From Prorocentrum cordatum (lineage: Eukaryota; Sar; Dinophyceae; Prorocentrales; Prorocentraceae), in NCBI GenBank assembly GCA_963575745.1, contig CAUYUJ010016893.1, forward strand, positions 221,342-285,341: DNA of 64,000 nt, read 5' to 3'. Below the pieces are notes generated by a model. It had not been told where the DNA came from and made no database searches. It worked only from the letters and a program-made list of their open reading frames with translations. Shown piece after piece: positions 1 through 12,005 of this stretch. How positions within the stretch are numbered: position 1 is the first letter of the stretch; every line of letters begins with the position of its first letter. The position numbers were made by a program, and so were the translations under genes.

Positions 1-1126
1 TTATACTCAATCGTACTGAGATCCACTCGGACCAATTCTGGCTGCATCCAGACTCAATCACACTATGGCTTAATCGTATACGACGAGCCACTCGCACTCC
101 GACTCAATGACACTCAAAGCACGCACTCTCATATTCACCTCGCGCTAAGGCTCACGCGCGTACAAGTGGCTACCGCGATTTAGCCCGTCTGGCATTTGGG
201 CACCCCAAGTGCCAGCAAGCACGGCGAGTAGCACGCCAAAGAGTGGGGTAATAACGTCATGCGCGCTTGCCCGAGTTGCCGCGGGGGTAGCGGCAAGAAG
301 AAGTCCCCCTCGCTCTTTCGCGTGTGTTTCCATACCTCGATTGAGAAATGTCCAGAGGACGAAGGCGTCATTGAAGTCGTCGCTGCCGTCGTCGTTGTCG
401 TTGGCGCGCCTGTCGTCTTCGTGGACTCGCCCTCACACCCAGATGCTTGCAGACAGGACTCCTCCGCGAGACGTGACAGGATGAGGAGATGCACCTATGG
501 GGATCCCAGTGTCGAGCAGCCGGAGGCTCACCGTGGTAGTTGCGCTTCCAAGCTCGCACGACTCTGTTTCGTTCCATGGTGCACACTCCCGTGGCGTTGC
601 CCGCAACATCTCGAGCGAGCTTGTGAGCGAGCGTGCGGGCGAGGCGGGCGAGGCGGGCGAGCCGGGGGGGGGGGGGCGAGCCGAGCGGGCGTGAGCGCTG
701 GCGCGCGAGGGCAGGCGCGTGCGCGCGAGCGCGCGGTCTCCTGGGCAGGCGTGCGGACGTGCGCGTGGGCGAAAGGGGCGGGCAGGCGGGCGGGCCGGCG
801 GGCGTCGGTCATAAGGATGTGTCTCCCCCTGCAGTGCCACGTGACGCGCAGGCTCTCTCTTCAGATTGTCGCCGCCCCCCCCTGCGTTGCCGCGTGACGA
901 GAGGAGTAAGGTAATATATCTTCTGCCAGGCTGCGCTACCACCTGACGGACGACGTAGACTAGTGTATTGTCCGCCTCCCTTCCGCAATGCCGTGTGCGG
1001 AACTGAAATGGCATGCTATGTGTTACGCCCTGCTCTGCGTTACCATCCCTCGACAAACGTACAACAACAACTGCCTCACCACATGCGCTGAAACGTGTGA
1101 CGACGGACGGATTATCCAACTTCCTC
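1..1126. other. No gene recognised; G/C-rich low complexity
   Basis: Open frames exist on both strands but look like composition artefacts: they cross the G/C-rich block at about 600-810, which includes a run of Gs near 663. I see no domain, splice pair or repeat family member here. Confidence 0.5.
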
Positions 1127-1291
1127 TCGACTACACGCAGGAGTGATCCTAGGCAAGAGTGACCCTTGGTGCGCGGCTTTCAAGGGGCCGCGGGGGGCCC
1201 ACTTCCAAGCGAGCAGGCGGGTGTTCGGGGCACCACTGTGGGCCCGCACCAAGATTCACTCTGGTCAAGGGTCACTCTGACGAGTAGCCGA
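1127..1291. mobile_element. MITE-like element, family A, copy 1
   Basis: A 165-bp element with imperfect terminal inverted repeats of about 48 bp. The left end starts TCGACTACACGCAGGAGTGA. The right end, reverse-complemented, starts TCGGCTACTCGTCAGAGTGA. Both arms continue inward to the shared motif CTTGGTGCG. No coding capacity. Related copies lie at 26496-26672, 47839-48024 and, more decayed, 55227-55403. No clear target duplication is visible. Confidence 0.75.
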
Positions 1292-1469
1292 GGCTTGCTC
1301 TTGGCACGCCGAGTTTCCTAATCAACGCCGGGGGAGCTCCAACCCCGCCGGCAGCCCAAGACTAAACGCCCGTCGCGGAGAGCCTCCGCGCGCCCCCGGC
1401 GCTCAGACCCCAGGCGCAATGCCCCGAGGAGCCTGACTCCCGTGGGCCCTGTCTCTCCCGCGACAGACG

Positions 1470-1625
1470 AACCCTACCCCCACCGACCATCGATTCTGTT
1501 GAATCGATGGGAGGAGGGGGTGAGATGAAATGCTCGCCACGTGTTCGGCGAATTCTGAGCCCTACCCCCGCCGACAATCGAATCGCCTGAATCGTAAATC
1601 GGCGCGGGAGGGGTTCGGATTCCGC
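1470..1625. repeat. Dispersed hairpin repeat, family P, copy 1
   Basis: The block contains CCCTACCCCCACCGACCATC and a second CCCTACCCCCGCCGACAATC with inverted partners (GGTTCGG, GATCGGCG-type). A related block at 25655-25800 has the same order: a Pu-rich GGGTAGGGTTCGGAT arm, a GAATTC-containing centre, then CGACCCCCGCCGCCCATCGA. Confidence 0.5.
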
Positions 1626-2955
1626 CGCCGGTCACGCGTACTACCGAATGCGAGGCGGTCGACGTCTTCCGCCTGTCTGCGGCAGGCTCGTGCCGTGATA
1701 ACTTCGGCGCAGGTTTCTGACACTACCTGGCACGTTCAATATTGAGCGATCACGGCTTCCCGATGGCGCGGATCGTTCGACATCGGCCGCTTCTGGGCCA
1801 CTGGCGGCGTTCAACCTTGAGCGCCCGCGCTGGGGTCGGCGCTCTTTTAGGGCCCCAGGAGGAGCCCAAGACGGGGAACTCCATACGATAGTCCCCAAGA
1901 CCCCCAACATGCCCCCAAGAGATTTTCCAGTGTAAGAAGCCCTTCAAGCGCTAATGTTTGAATGTTTCCACAGACCAGGGCGGTGATCAGGACTGATAGC
2001 GGTTCCCCCCCGCGTGAGGAAGAGAACACACTTTTTCCTAGAGGGTATGAGCGTTGCTCCGCCGAAATGTACCTCGCGCCTGCGTTGAGGCCAGCCGGCA
2101 GCACGCAAAAACGCATCGCACGTGACTGAGCTCAGGGGCGGCAGCCCCAGGAGACCAGGACACGCAGAGCCAGAAGACCCAACCAGGAGCCGGCAGCTCG
2201 AGGGGCCTGAGGAGGTACAGTGACGAAGGCACTGCGCCAAAAACAAAGGCCAGCAGCCGTGGCACGAGGGGCCAAGCCAGCTGGACTGACAGGCGCCACC
2301 GACGAGGTGGCGGCCAAAGGGGTATGGCGCTATCCTCGCCACAAGCTGGACACGCGGTCCGCGCGGCCAGTCAAGACACTCAGAAAGCTGAACAGTACCA
2401 CCCGTAGACGAAACACCACGGGCAGCACGAGCCTACAATGCGGGCGCGGCCGCAAGAAACCCTCACAAGACACCCAGCCCTGAGGACCCGTGCGCGAGGT
2501 GCACCCGAGGGGAAACCTGGAGCACCCTGAACGCAGCAGCTCCTTCAACGGCCGCGGGAAGTCACCGCGCAGCGCGAGGAGCGAAGAAACCCAGGGTACC
2601 CTGACAAAAAGCATGTGGTTTCTTGATGCGCGCCCCCACTGTACGCGCCAAGAGAGGCGCGCAGGGGACCAGGCAGCAAAAGGCAAGGCCACGAGACGAG
2701 ATCGTCCAGGCGTGCCACAGTTTGAAGCTAGTCGGCCCAACTAGTCGAAGTCCTCTCTGTTGTCAACATCGCGCGGCAAAACCAAAGGGCGCTCGCCCCC
2801 CCCATCTCGGAAATCTTGCGCCACTTGGCGGGGAGCGTGCGCAGAAGAAACTGAAGATGCAGCGTCAGCTCTGAAGTGCGCTGCAGCCTGCTCGACCCTA
2901 CTTCCTCTGTAATCTAAAAGGAGATCAGAGGCAGATAATCGAAGACTGTTGGAAT
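1626..2955. other. No gene recognised
   Basis: Open frames up to about 136 codons occur on both strands without recognisable domain, paired splice sites or repeats. Confidence 0.45.
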
Positions 2956-2959
2956 TATA

Positions 2960-5201
2960 ACCATCGGCTAGATCATATGGGGGGCAATCAACACAACCGT
3001 CCTTACGCTGCGGGTGAAGCCCCCTGGAGATAACCGACCAAACCCAATTACCGAATGTAACGCGAGCTCGTCACAGAGCTCCGTTGGCCCCTTGAAACGC
3101 CAGTGGGAGCAATGCGTTTTGCACTTCTGGCATGCTAGGGCAATGGCATCCTCAGAGCACTGCAGGGCCACAGCGACGTCACGCTGGTTCTGCAATTCCC
3201 GGATGGGAAGGACAAGGCGTCATGGGCAAGCAATAACAGGGGGTGCGTAGGCCATATGGACCGACGTAATTTCAAACAGCTGAAACATTTCCAACGCATA
3301 CAATAGTGACGCCAACTGAAGGCAAGATCTGAAGCTCGTTGTCCCAGGGCGGCGGCATTTACTCGACTTCTCCGAAGTCGCGAAGAGGGCTGAATTCTGG
3401 CAGGAGGTACATCGCAAACGCACAGATTGCTTTCGCGTGCCGAATGCCTAACTGGAGCTGGTTTTCAAAACCTGGATCTGGGGCCAGGTGCCTATCGAGG
3501 GCGGCCTTGGCAAGACGATCGGCGAGCGTCGTCGCTCCCTTGCCTCCAGAAGCGCTGTTCAGGCGAAACATTGGAATCAGTAGCACCCTGATGAAAGCGG
3601 ACATGCAAGACCGATTGGAGAAACATAAATCCGTCGCCAGCCCTGACATGAGGAGATCGACGCGCACAGACCTTCTTGTCAGACAAGTGGTGAAGCCTAG
3701 GGAGGGAACAGCTCCTCGCGACGTTCTCGCAATCCGCGATCAAAACGCCGGTGCCCGTGAAGTTTTGCACGCCCGCGAGGAAAAAACAAACTCTCCAGTC
3801 TGGGGGTTGGGGGTCGACGGACCCATGCAGAGCCAGCAGCACCGGCAACCCGCTCACTCATTTCATTATGCAGAACAACACTCCAGGACGACCGGGAGAA
3901 CGCCTTGAGAATCGCCAACATGAGCCATCTACAAAAAGAAAACCGAGCCTGGAAACCTTGGCGGGGGGGTCCTCACGCATCGCGATTTCCATCTGACTTT
4001 GACCCATGTGCTTGGGGGGAAGGCAATAATCAGCAGGATGAGGGATTCCACCATGGGCAACCATGACAAGCTTATCTGAACCAGAAGTCACGTTGTCCAT
4101 GAGACCTTCTTGCACGTCAGCTTGCCCTTTAGACACCCTGTTCAGTTCCATGCGTTCTTCGCGAAGAGCTGGACATGTTCATGTCCCGTGGAAGAAAGAG
4201 TCCATCATCAGGCCGCAGAGCCCTTCTGCTCCGGGCAAGCATGCGAGCCCATATCGCACCGCATGCACAGGTGTCCTCTTCAAGAATGCGGAGGGCGCTC
4301 GCGGACCTCTGGCCAGCCGAGGGCTTCGCGCGCCTGGAGAAGCCCCCCCTGGACCCGAACAACTTCGAGGGCGAAATGCCGTAACACTCGGAACCGTAAT
4401 TTGAAACGGGGAAAGGGCCAGCCACCCGCAAACGCGCGACGCGGCGCCCCAGAGCCTCAGCAAACCTGTCCTGCCGGGTTGCGCGTCGCAGACCATTGCT
4501 GACGCGCGTTTCTTGGCCCTGGCGTTTCGACCTCTCTGCCTGGCGGGCAGCCCCTGGGCGTCATCGACCCTGAGATGAATGCCCGACGAGACCTGGAGGC
4601 CAGAACAGTCAATTCCCGAAGCGTCCTCGATCTGCAGGCCAGCGGCGCCTGACGAGCAGATGAGCGAAGCCTTGTCGGCCGAAAGCGTCGCGCCGATGAC
4701 CTCCGCGGTACTCTCCAGCGCTCGAACTCCGCGAACAACTCCATCGACCGCATCTCGCAGACGGCCCACGGCAGCAATGGAACCATTGCCAATGTGGAAT
4801 TTGAAATCAATGTGAGGGTGCCATGAGACACCGTCAAGCGGGCTGGTCGAATTGATCCTGGCCGTGGTAGTGGGCATTGAAGAGCCTGCCACCGCTCCAC
4901 TCCAAGCGTGCGCAGCCTCAGATATCATAGACTGCAAATTCAAACGCCTGGCCGAGGAGCACGCCTGGATGGGGAGGCGGCTGATGGCGAGGGGGGAGCC
5001 ATACTGAACGCACCTAGCTTGCAACGCGTCGATTGGGGGGACTCGTACTACCTCACCCAGATCCCACAAAAGGTTACATGACAGAAGACCCTCGGACGCT
5101 CTGGCCTCAGCCTTGACCAACTGGCGCCTGGCAGTGCCCCCCCGCCCGAGAGAACGCGCCAGCAGCCAAGTAAGGGCGCTGGTGGGTGCGTTCCCGCTCA
5201 T
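2960..5201 (-). mobile_element. Degenerate LINE-type retrotransposon: RT palm/thumb, RNase H, Cys/His tail
   Basis: Read on the minus strand, frames shift several times but the order is that of a non-LTR retrotransposon. A 340-codon open frame (5201-4179) resembles the reverse transcriptase core: AGSSMPTTTARI fits the conserved G-x-S/P-x(2)-T segment, and GATLSADKASLICSS resembles the post-catalytic LGLxLsxxKT..SS segment. The expected F/Y-x-D-D is lost (HIDFKFHIGNG at the equivalent place). A frame switch near 4.40 kb continues into FPVSNYGSECYGISPSKL, thumb-like. RNase H follows: FLFVDGSC (near 3921-3932, the T/V-D-G-S motif), LIADCENVARS (near 3735, second acidic motif) and LADRLAKAALDRH (near 3525, GNxxAD-like). 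A Cys/His segment, CQKCKTHCSHW, lies near 3.1 kb. Known: LINEs with a C-terminal RNase H exist. Inferred: a dead copy, because of the lost RT catalytic pair and frameshifts. The 5' end (endonuclease) is not seen. Confidence 0.7.
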
Positions 5202-6429
5202 CAGCCCAGGGCCTGCGCGATTTGGCCCAAGCTCGTTAGGGGGAGTAGAAGACTCAGAAGACTCCGATGGGTCTGGCGCCAGCTGGCTGCTCGGGAATCA
5301 TATGCCTCGCGACGAAGGCAATCTTAGCAGGGAGGGGACAAGCGGCTTCCATGCCGAGGAAGAAGGAGAGAAGACATCCCAATCCTTCGCGGCAGAACCG
5401 GCCCAGGTCTCGCACGTGAGATCCGCCGGGAGCCGCGGCCGTTCGTTGCTTGACTTCCAAGCGCATCTTCCTGAAGGAGTCGAAGTCGAAGAGGGGGGGG
5501 GGGGCGGGGGCGGGGCGCAGGGGGGGGAAAGGGCGGGGTGGAAAGGTTTGGGGGGCGCTCCAGCGCCCGTGCAAGCGACGCGCTCCCGCCGAGAGCAAAC
5601 TTGGGGAATCTCGCTCGCCCACTTGCAAGTCGCCGCCCGACCTCGCATGGCCGCCCTGAGGGGGCAGGGGCCCCGGCCGCGCCGAGACTGAGAGGCTTGG
5701 TTTCTGGAGGCTTGCTCGCGGGAGCCCAAGACCTCGCGAACGGTGCAACGAAACGCACTGAGACGACAGCCACGCCCCTCCGGCCACGCCGGTCGGGCCC
5801 GCGCGTGATCGACGCCTGGGGCATCCCCTAGGGGGGGCAAGCGACTGCCTTGATGCTCGGTGGCGCGCGGAGGAAGGGCGAGGCCGTGACGCGTGGAATC
5901 CGGGAGGCCGTCCTAGGTCGGTCGCTGGACCGAGGGCTCCAGCATGGGGAAAACAGCTCCCCAAAGCCACCGCGTCGAGACGAGCTCGGGCTGGCGAGAT
6001 AAAAAGTGCACGGGGCCCCAGGCGGCCTCGGGCAAGGCCCCCCCTGGGCCGCCCGCACAGGCAGCTCAACTCCAGCGGCTTCCGCAGCATCCTTTTCCGC
6101 GGCGTCGGCCCACTTCTGGCTGGCCGAGCAAGCGGGCGTTGGGTCCGAGGGCCCTCCCCAGCCTGGGCAGCAACCAGCGCTTTGTCGAGCGTGGCCTGCG
6201 CGGCCTGGTAGCAGGGCGGTGGGCCTATCGGACCAATCGCCCGATCGCTGGGAGTCTGCGCTTCAGCAACGCAGCCTTCAGCTGCCCATGCCGAGGAAAG
6301 ACCGCGACCCTCGTGGGCCAGCGGGGCGAGATATCCCCATCCGATGTCCTAAGAAAGATCCTGCACAGCACTGCTGAGGCCAGGGTTAGCACTAAAATTG
6401 TCGCCCATCCCCATCCCTCCCTGCGTCGC
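5202..6429. other. No gene recognised; G-rich tract
   Basis: Contains a G-rich tract at about 5491-5530 that creates long artefactual frames on both strands. No domain or repeat family member identified. Confidence 0.45.
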
Positions 6430-6620
6430 GCATGTCCGTGAGCAGCGAGGAGCTGCGATGCCACCTCCCCGCATTGCTTAGGACACTCGTGATCGCGCAG
6501 AAGATCGGGGCCGAAGCCGACATCTCCGCTGGCGAGAACAGGGCGGCAGTTGGCGGTGGCCGCGAGGCCCGCGTCGGCGATGAGCTGCTGGTTTGTGTCC
6601 TCTAAACCTTTGCAGACGTA
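6430..6620 (-). CDS. Candidate exon with ShK-like cysteine pattern
   Basis: Within a longer minus-strand frame the stretch CKGLEDTNQQLIADAGL, then a Cys about 6 residues on, and finally HECPKQCGEV, resembles the C-x-D-(S/T)-N...C...CPxxCG pattern of ShK-like domains, which are common in dinoflagellate secreted proteins. One or two of the six expected cysteines are missing. A possible acceptor (TCTGCAAAG) lies at the upstream edge near 6610. The surrounding frame is proline-rich and probably intronic. No partner exon was found, so this may be a lone exon or a decayed one. Confidence 0.3.
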
Positions 6621-7343
6621 GCGAACGATATATGGAGGTGGCGCGAAACCCCGCGTCGCCCGGGATCGCCGCGATGCCAGACAAGACGCGGGGGGCGGCC
6701 GAGGGGGTGGTGGCGGAGCGATGGAGGCGCGAAAACGTCCGAACGAAAAGATCGCCGCTCCGCCCGTGCCGCCTCTCCCCGCGCCAGGGGCCGCCGGGCC
6801 CCGCGCGGCTCTGCGCCCGCGTCTCGACGACGAATCGGAAGCCTGGGAAATCATTTCCCCCGCCAGGGCTCGATGCTCTTGCATGCGCACTGCGGGGGCA
6901 GTCGCACTGTGGAGGTTCATCTGCCGCGACCCCCACCAACGCTTGCCCTTTGAAAGCTCAAGGCGGGAGAAACAAGAACCTGCGGGACCGAAGAGGAGCG
7001 AGGAGGCCCCTGGCGAGGAGAGGGGGGACTGGGGCGCGCTTGACCGCCAGGCTCACGGCCGGGCAGATTCGGACCTACAAACTTACGACGCAGCATGCAC
7101 GCCCTGTGCTTGACCCAGGAGAGCCGAGCCCAGGAACCAGAAACGCGCGAAGTAGACCTCTGGGGGCCGACCCAACCGTTGGTTTGAATCCATTGAAAGA
7201 TCCCTTGCCCCAGGATGGGGCCTCCTGCTCAGCCTTCCCTTCGGCGGGGGTGGGGGCGGCGGAGATCTGCGACCCCCCCCCCCCCCTTCGGGTCGGGCGA
7301 GGGGGGGGGGGGGGGGGGGGGCGCGGATAAGGGAAATGGGGCG
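6621..7343. other. No gene recognised; poly-C/poly-G tracts
   Basis: Contains a C run at about 7268-7283 and a G run at about 7300-7322. No recognisable coding domain. Confidence 0.45.
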
Positions 7344-8010
7344 TCACTCCCAGATCAGGCGATCGCAAACATGGATCAAGGGGTTGTGGATTAGCGACGG
7401 GTCCCGCTTCCATGATAAATCGCGGATCTCCGCCGGCGAACGTGGCCTGGTCGCACGCGCGTTCCGCGGCGTCTCGGGTGGCGCGCCTGGCGGCTGAGTC
7501 TGCTTCATTGAGCGGCAGAGACCTGCGCTGGTAGGCCTGCGGTGGCCCCGCCCCCGCAGCGGGCCCCGGAAAAGCGGAAGCGGTGGCCGAACCACCTCTT
7601 CCACCAACTGGCTCACTGCGCTGCTCAGCATGTCCACCTGGTGTTTTGCCGTCAACAGGGTTGTCCAGAGAAAGTCTGGTCTGCTCTGCAATCGCTTCAC
7701 CAACTGTTGGTGCTCGGGCTGCGCAGTTTCGAGGTTCTCCGAAGCTGATCCTCAAAACTTGGGAACTGTCGTACGAATCACTCCTTAAAGAAAATCAGCT
7801 CTCTGGTGAGCTTCCTTGCGCACGTATTCGTGGACTTCGTATTCGTCCGCGTCCAATTGTACGACAGGGCCTGCGAAGCTGGTAGATCACATTGTCCTCC
7901 AACATGTCGCCAATGCTGATCGACGTCGATGGGCCGCGAATTTTGGCCCTGGCATCTCCTGGGGCAACTTTCCGGTTGAGTTCACGAGCGGGACGAGTGT
8001 GGTTCCTTTC
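7344..8010 (-). pseudogene. Possible decayed coding block, unknown family
   Basis: The minus strand has protein-like segments in different frames: RKVAPGDARAKIRGPSTSI followed by SIGDMLEDNVIYQLRRP (about 7980-7850), and, after a frame change, LVKRLQSRPDFLWTTLLTAK then HQVDMLSSAVSQLVEEV (about 7705-7590). I do not recognise the family. It could be exons of an unidentified gene or chance frames. Confidence 0.2.
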
Positions 8011-8918
8011 CGCTGAATCCAGGTCAGTGGTGGGCTGCTGGACCCACCCCCGCTGCTTGTCCAGATGCGCTCTTGCCTTGTTGAAAGACGTGATTACCCT
8101 GCTGCACCCTGCTGCCCAAACCGCGAGCAGGAACTCGTGCTTGACTCACTCTGCTCTTGCAGAGGTGGGACGTGTGAAGACACAGCAAACTTTGCCCTCG
8201 TCACTTCTGGTCGAAAAACTTCTGGTTCGCGCGCACCTGCGAGCCCCGCTTGCGCAGCGACGTAGCGAGTGCGCGCGCGCACGCCCCCCCCCCCTTCGCG
8301 CGCGCCTGCCGCAAGACGCGCACCGCGCGCGTCGCCTGCCGGCCGCGCGCGGCCTCCCGCTGCCCCGCGTGTGTCTCAATTTTTTATATACAATTGGCGA
8401 TGATGCCGTCGGTGTCCTCGACCGTCGCAGCGTCCGACAGGGGGGAGCGGCACCGTCGGGTGGTCACCCCGAAGAGGGCGCCCAACATGGAGGTCAAGGG
8501 CGAGCAGGGCAAGGAAGCCGAGCATCTGTGTCAGAAGCACGCCACCGACCTTCGACCTGCGGCCACGGCGTGCGCGATCTCCAGTCGTGCTCCGCTTTCT
8601 GCTCGGAAGGCAAGTTGCTGTCCCGCTCCGTCTTACGGTGCTTGCACCTCCACCATTGCTGCCTGTTTCTCTTGCACCCGCAGTTGTCGCACGTCCAATG
8701 CTGGTTCCGATCCTGTTGGCATCTGTCGGCGTACCCATTCGAGTCGGACACGACATGGCGCGAAAATGACACACACACGCTCCCTAGAGAGAGGCACTCA
8801 CGACTCCCAAAGTTGGCAGAGCGCCGGTCTCGAAGCAACTCAAAGAAGGAGAACGGAAGGAAGTAGGGAAGACGCTCGCGATTCCTTTGAGCAAGGACCG
8901 ACCGCATTCCTACAGTCC
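8011..8918. other. No gene recognised
   Basis: Open frames of up to 324 codons cross this interval without a recognisable domain. It contains a GCGC-rich stretch at about 8262-8345. Confidence 0.4.
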
Positions 8919-9076
8919 TACCACGAAATGTTTTTATAACCCAAAAATGGTTTAGTAACAAAACAATGTTTTTTTATGACATAAACCCGATGTGATAAAA
9001 CAAAACAGACTCCACCAGAAATGTTCTAAGAACAGTTCATGGAAACTACATAAAGTTCTTAGAACATTGTTTGGTA
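8919..9076. mobile_element. AT-rich hairpin element
   Basis: A 158-bp AT-rich island in a GC-rich setting. The ends are imperfect inverted repeats: left TACCACGAAATGTT, right (reverse complement) TACCAAACAATGTT. An inner perfect 14-bp inverted repeat, AATGTTCTAAGAAC at 9020-9033 and its complement at 9055-9068, would form a hairpin with a 21-base loop. Likely a MITE-like element. No second copy seen. Confidence 0.5.
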
Positions 9077-9719
9077 AGGCTATGGGCGAGCCAGGACGCT
9101 TTGCCACTGCTTGACTGTTGCTTTGCATCCTTCCTCCTCCTCCTACCCTCCACCAGCGAGAGGGGCCGCGATCTCCCCGCCGGCCTCCGCGAGAGCCGCT
9201 GTCTGCCCCTGGCCGAGGGCGCACCACTGGACCTCGTTGCGGGGGGGTGGGGCGGAGGGAAGAAGACGGGGGGAGTAAGGGGTAAGATCGGATGGAGAAA
9301 TCATGACCTCCTCGCGTGGTGGCGACAAAAACTAAAAAGCGCAGGGAGGCTGAGGAGGGGAAGGAGAAATGAGGAAAAGGAGAAGGGACGAGGATGAGGA
9401 GGACTGGGGCGGATGACAGATGGAGGAGCGAGGATGATGTCAGGAAAGGACTGGGTCCGAATATGGTGAACACCTTCTGTCCCGTGACTGACCATACGCA
9501 AACATACCGCTAACAAGAAAGACACGTCCAAAACAGTGTAAGTATCGGAGCGTACTTTCTACAATTCGGTATATGTACACAGAACATGGCATGCACCGAT
9601 ATTGCACGTAGACAGAATGACATGTGTGCATACAAATAGAAGGTCAGAGGTGAGGGAAAACACAAAACAAGACAGAGAGGCATACACACAGACATACATA
9701 TAACGATATAGAGGGGCAG
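9077..9719. other. No gene recognised
   Basis: Purine-rich on the plus strand between 9330 and 9440. No domain or dispersed repeat identified. Confidence 0.4.
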
Positions 9720-9840
9720 CACAGAAAGAGAGACAGAGAGAGAGAGAGATAAAGAGAGAGGGAGAGATAGTGATGTACAGAAAGAGAGAGAGAGAGAGAG
9801 AGAGAGAAAAAGAGAGAGAGAGAGACAGAGAAAAAGATAA
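9720..9840. repeat. (GA)n tract
   Basis: Mostly AGAGAG dinucleotides with interruptions (GACAGAG, GAAAAAG). Confidence 0.9.
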
Positions 9841-9984
9841 GCACGAGGATGGAACGAAGAACGACGAGCCGACTGAGACAGCCTGCGGCGGCTTCTGGGT
9901 GCGAAGCCACCTCTGCTGGCACTGGCCACCTGAAGTTCTTACTGAGGTGCCACCGGGTCGTCGAACAAAAACATTATCGCCTAC

Positions 9985-10065
9985 AAGTCTCCTCTGCTGC
10001 TCCTCCTCCTCCTCCTTCTCCTTCACCTCCTCCTGCTCCTCCTCCTTCCCGCCCGCTCTTCCCCT
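9985..10065. repeat. TCC-rich tract
   Basis: CTCCTCCTC triplets with TTCTCC interruptions. The minus-strand frame across it reads as poly-Glu and is not evidence of a gene. Confidence 0.8.
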
Positions 10066-10263
10066 CTTATCCTTATCATTCAAAATAAGCATGGGAGAAA
10101 TGGGTACTGGAGGAAACGGGTCTTGCAGTTTGTTCTCCCCGTTTTCTGCCTCTGGGGGCCCTCCCTGGGCCCCCGCGGCGTCAACAAACGTGTCGGCATA
10201 AAAATGCTGGTCCTGGGGAAAACCCTGGAGTCCAGGACCGGGTTTCTTCAGGAACCCTTTCTT

Positions 10264-10446
10264 TAGAGACCCCACAAATGGGGTCCGAGTACATTGGGAC
10301 GGACCATCACCGAAGAATCAGCGATGCATCGGCGACGCTGGCGTGGTAAAAGTCGGGCCCACATCGAGCAGCATCGCCGATGCATATCAGCCATGTCGAG
10401 CGATCCTCCGACCCCATCTAATCGAACCCCAGTGGGGAGGCCTGGA
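10264..10446. mobile_element. MITE-like element, family B, copy 1
   Basis: About 183 bp with imperfect terminal inverted repeats of about 45 bp. Left arm: ATGGGGTCCGAGTACATTGG. Right arm reverse-complemented: GGGGTTCGATTAGATGGGG then TCGGAGGATCGC. The interior carries CGATGCATCGGCGA units. Copy 2 is at 38191-38424, where the same arms and interior recur. Confidence 0.65.
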
Positions 10447-10734
10447 TTTCTTGTGGTAAGGCTTCGGGCTGCGCACAGACAGCCCCTCCAAGTAGTCCCA
10501 GCACCCCCCCGAGTTCCCAGGGCGGTCTCGACATCTCGCCCTGGGACGCGGAGCGCCCCAAGGGCGCCGCCAGAGGCGGCGCCATGATGTTGGGGGGGGC
10601 TCTGGGTGCAACACAGAGCCGTATCAATTCTTCTGTGGCAATCTACTCCCCTTCACCCCTCCTCCAGCAGAATCCCTTCACCCGTAGGGGCTGCTCCTGC
10701 TCCAGAAGCCCCACGGGGAGGGTGCAGCTGCAGG

Positions 10735-10915
10735 AGAAGCAGCAGGGGGAGAAGGAGGCAGAGAAGGAGAAGGAGTAGGAGGAGGAGGAGGAGGAGGAGA
10801 AGGAGGAGGAGAGAACGAGGAGAGGACGAGGAGGATAGGGAGGCGGAGGAGGTAAAAGAGGCAGAGGAAGAGGAAGAGGAGGCAGAGGGAGGAGGAGGAT
10901 GAGGAGGACAAGGAC
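10735..10915. repeat. (GGA)n tract
   Basis: GGAGGAGGA triplets with AGAAGGAG interruptions on the plus strand. Confidence 0.9.
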
Positions 10916-11870
10916 CCTGGTGGCTTCCAGTGACTTCTGGGGACCCCTGGCCCTTATGAGCCGCTGGAAACCTCGCGGGGGGGATCGGATCAGCCGTCCA
11001 CGACGGAAGGGTCAATCCCTCTCTGTCGTGTGAGCGCCGAGCCCACTTGGGACCAACGCTCGAAACCGCCCTCGCAGCGGGCTCAACCTCACCTTGGGCA
11101 CACGACTCCGAGGGGAAGGACATTGAAAAGATCCGTGTGGCTCCAGAGACCACACAATCAACGATATCAATTCGCAGAACACACGTGGTGCTCCAGAGGC
11201 CACCAACAAAAGAAACCAACGGATGAGGGAGAGGGGCAGAGCACCACTGTCGCTGTGTCGAAGGCTCGGCGTCCCAAGCAACGCCTGGGGGCCTGGCGCC
11301 AGCAAGGAACGACCCGCGGGCCCGCGTCGCGATCGCGAGGACAATCACGCAGCGCCCTTCTAGTTCTTATAGTGTTTCCTCTTCGACGTGGGCCCCGAGC
11401 CACAACAGAAGCTCTCGCCCCACTCCTCGGGACAGCTGCTTTCTTGTCGCGCGGGCCAGTTTCTGATAGCCCACGGGCCTGAACTTGGCCCCCCGTAGGC
11501 CGAGACAGCACGAGAATGCCCGTCGTGATCTCTTGCGACGGCGGAAGCATACCCTCTCTGCAAACACACGTACGGCGTGTACTCGGACATCCTCGCGCCA
11601 TGAGAAAATCACGATTGCGTTTGGCAGTTGTCGGCTTCCAGGAGCCCTTCCCGGGCCGTTGGGCCATCAAACCGCAGCTTAAGATGCGCGAGACTCTGGG
11701 AAAAGGTCCAGACCTCCGGGGAGCCATGCTGTGAGCCGTTCGCGACGTCTGATACCTGGCTCACCCCAAGCACAAAGCCCCCAAAGAACCTGACTTACGA
11801 TGCCTCGACACGCCCGGAAATCTCGATCATCGATCCTCTGACGACAAGCCCAGGAGGGACGAGAAAAGGG
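10916..11870. other. No gene recognised
   Basis: Several overlapping frames of 70-190 codons on both strands. None has a domain I recognise and no splice-supported model emerges. Confidence 0.4.
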
Positions 11871-11874
11871 GCGG

Positions 11875-12005
11875 GCCTTCTCAGCAGGCTCGGAAATCCC
11901 CCGACCTTCTGAGAAGTTCCCTAAGGCCTCCCTGAAGACACAGAAAACCTCTCCAGAGGCCTTCTGAGAAGCCCCGCCGCCTTCTGAGAAGGCCTTCTCC
12001 TTCCC
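11875..12005. repeat. CTTCTGAGAAG palindrome cluster, family F, copy 1
   Basis: At least four CCTTCTGAGAAGGC-type palindromes in 130 bp, separated by 20-50 bp, including GAGGCCTTCTGAGAAGCCCC. The same cluster with the shared spacer GAAGACAC recurs at 38630-38815, and a weaker one at 51905-51990. Each palindrome can form a short hairpin. Confidence 0.7.

Noticed and set aside
7892-8866. 324-codon plus-strand frame
   Set aside because: No domain and erratic composition; the minus strand of its left part gives equally plausible text.
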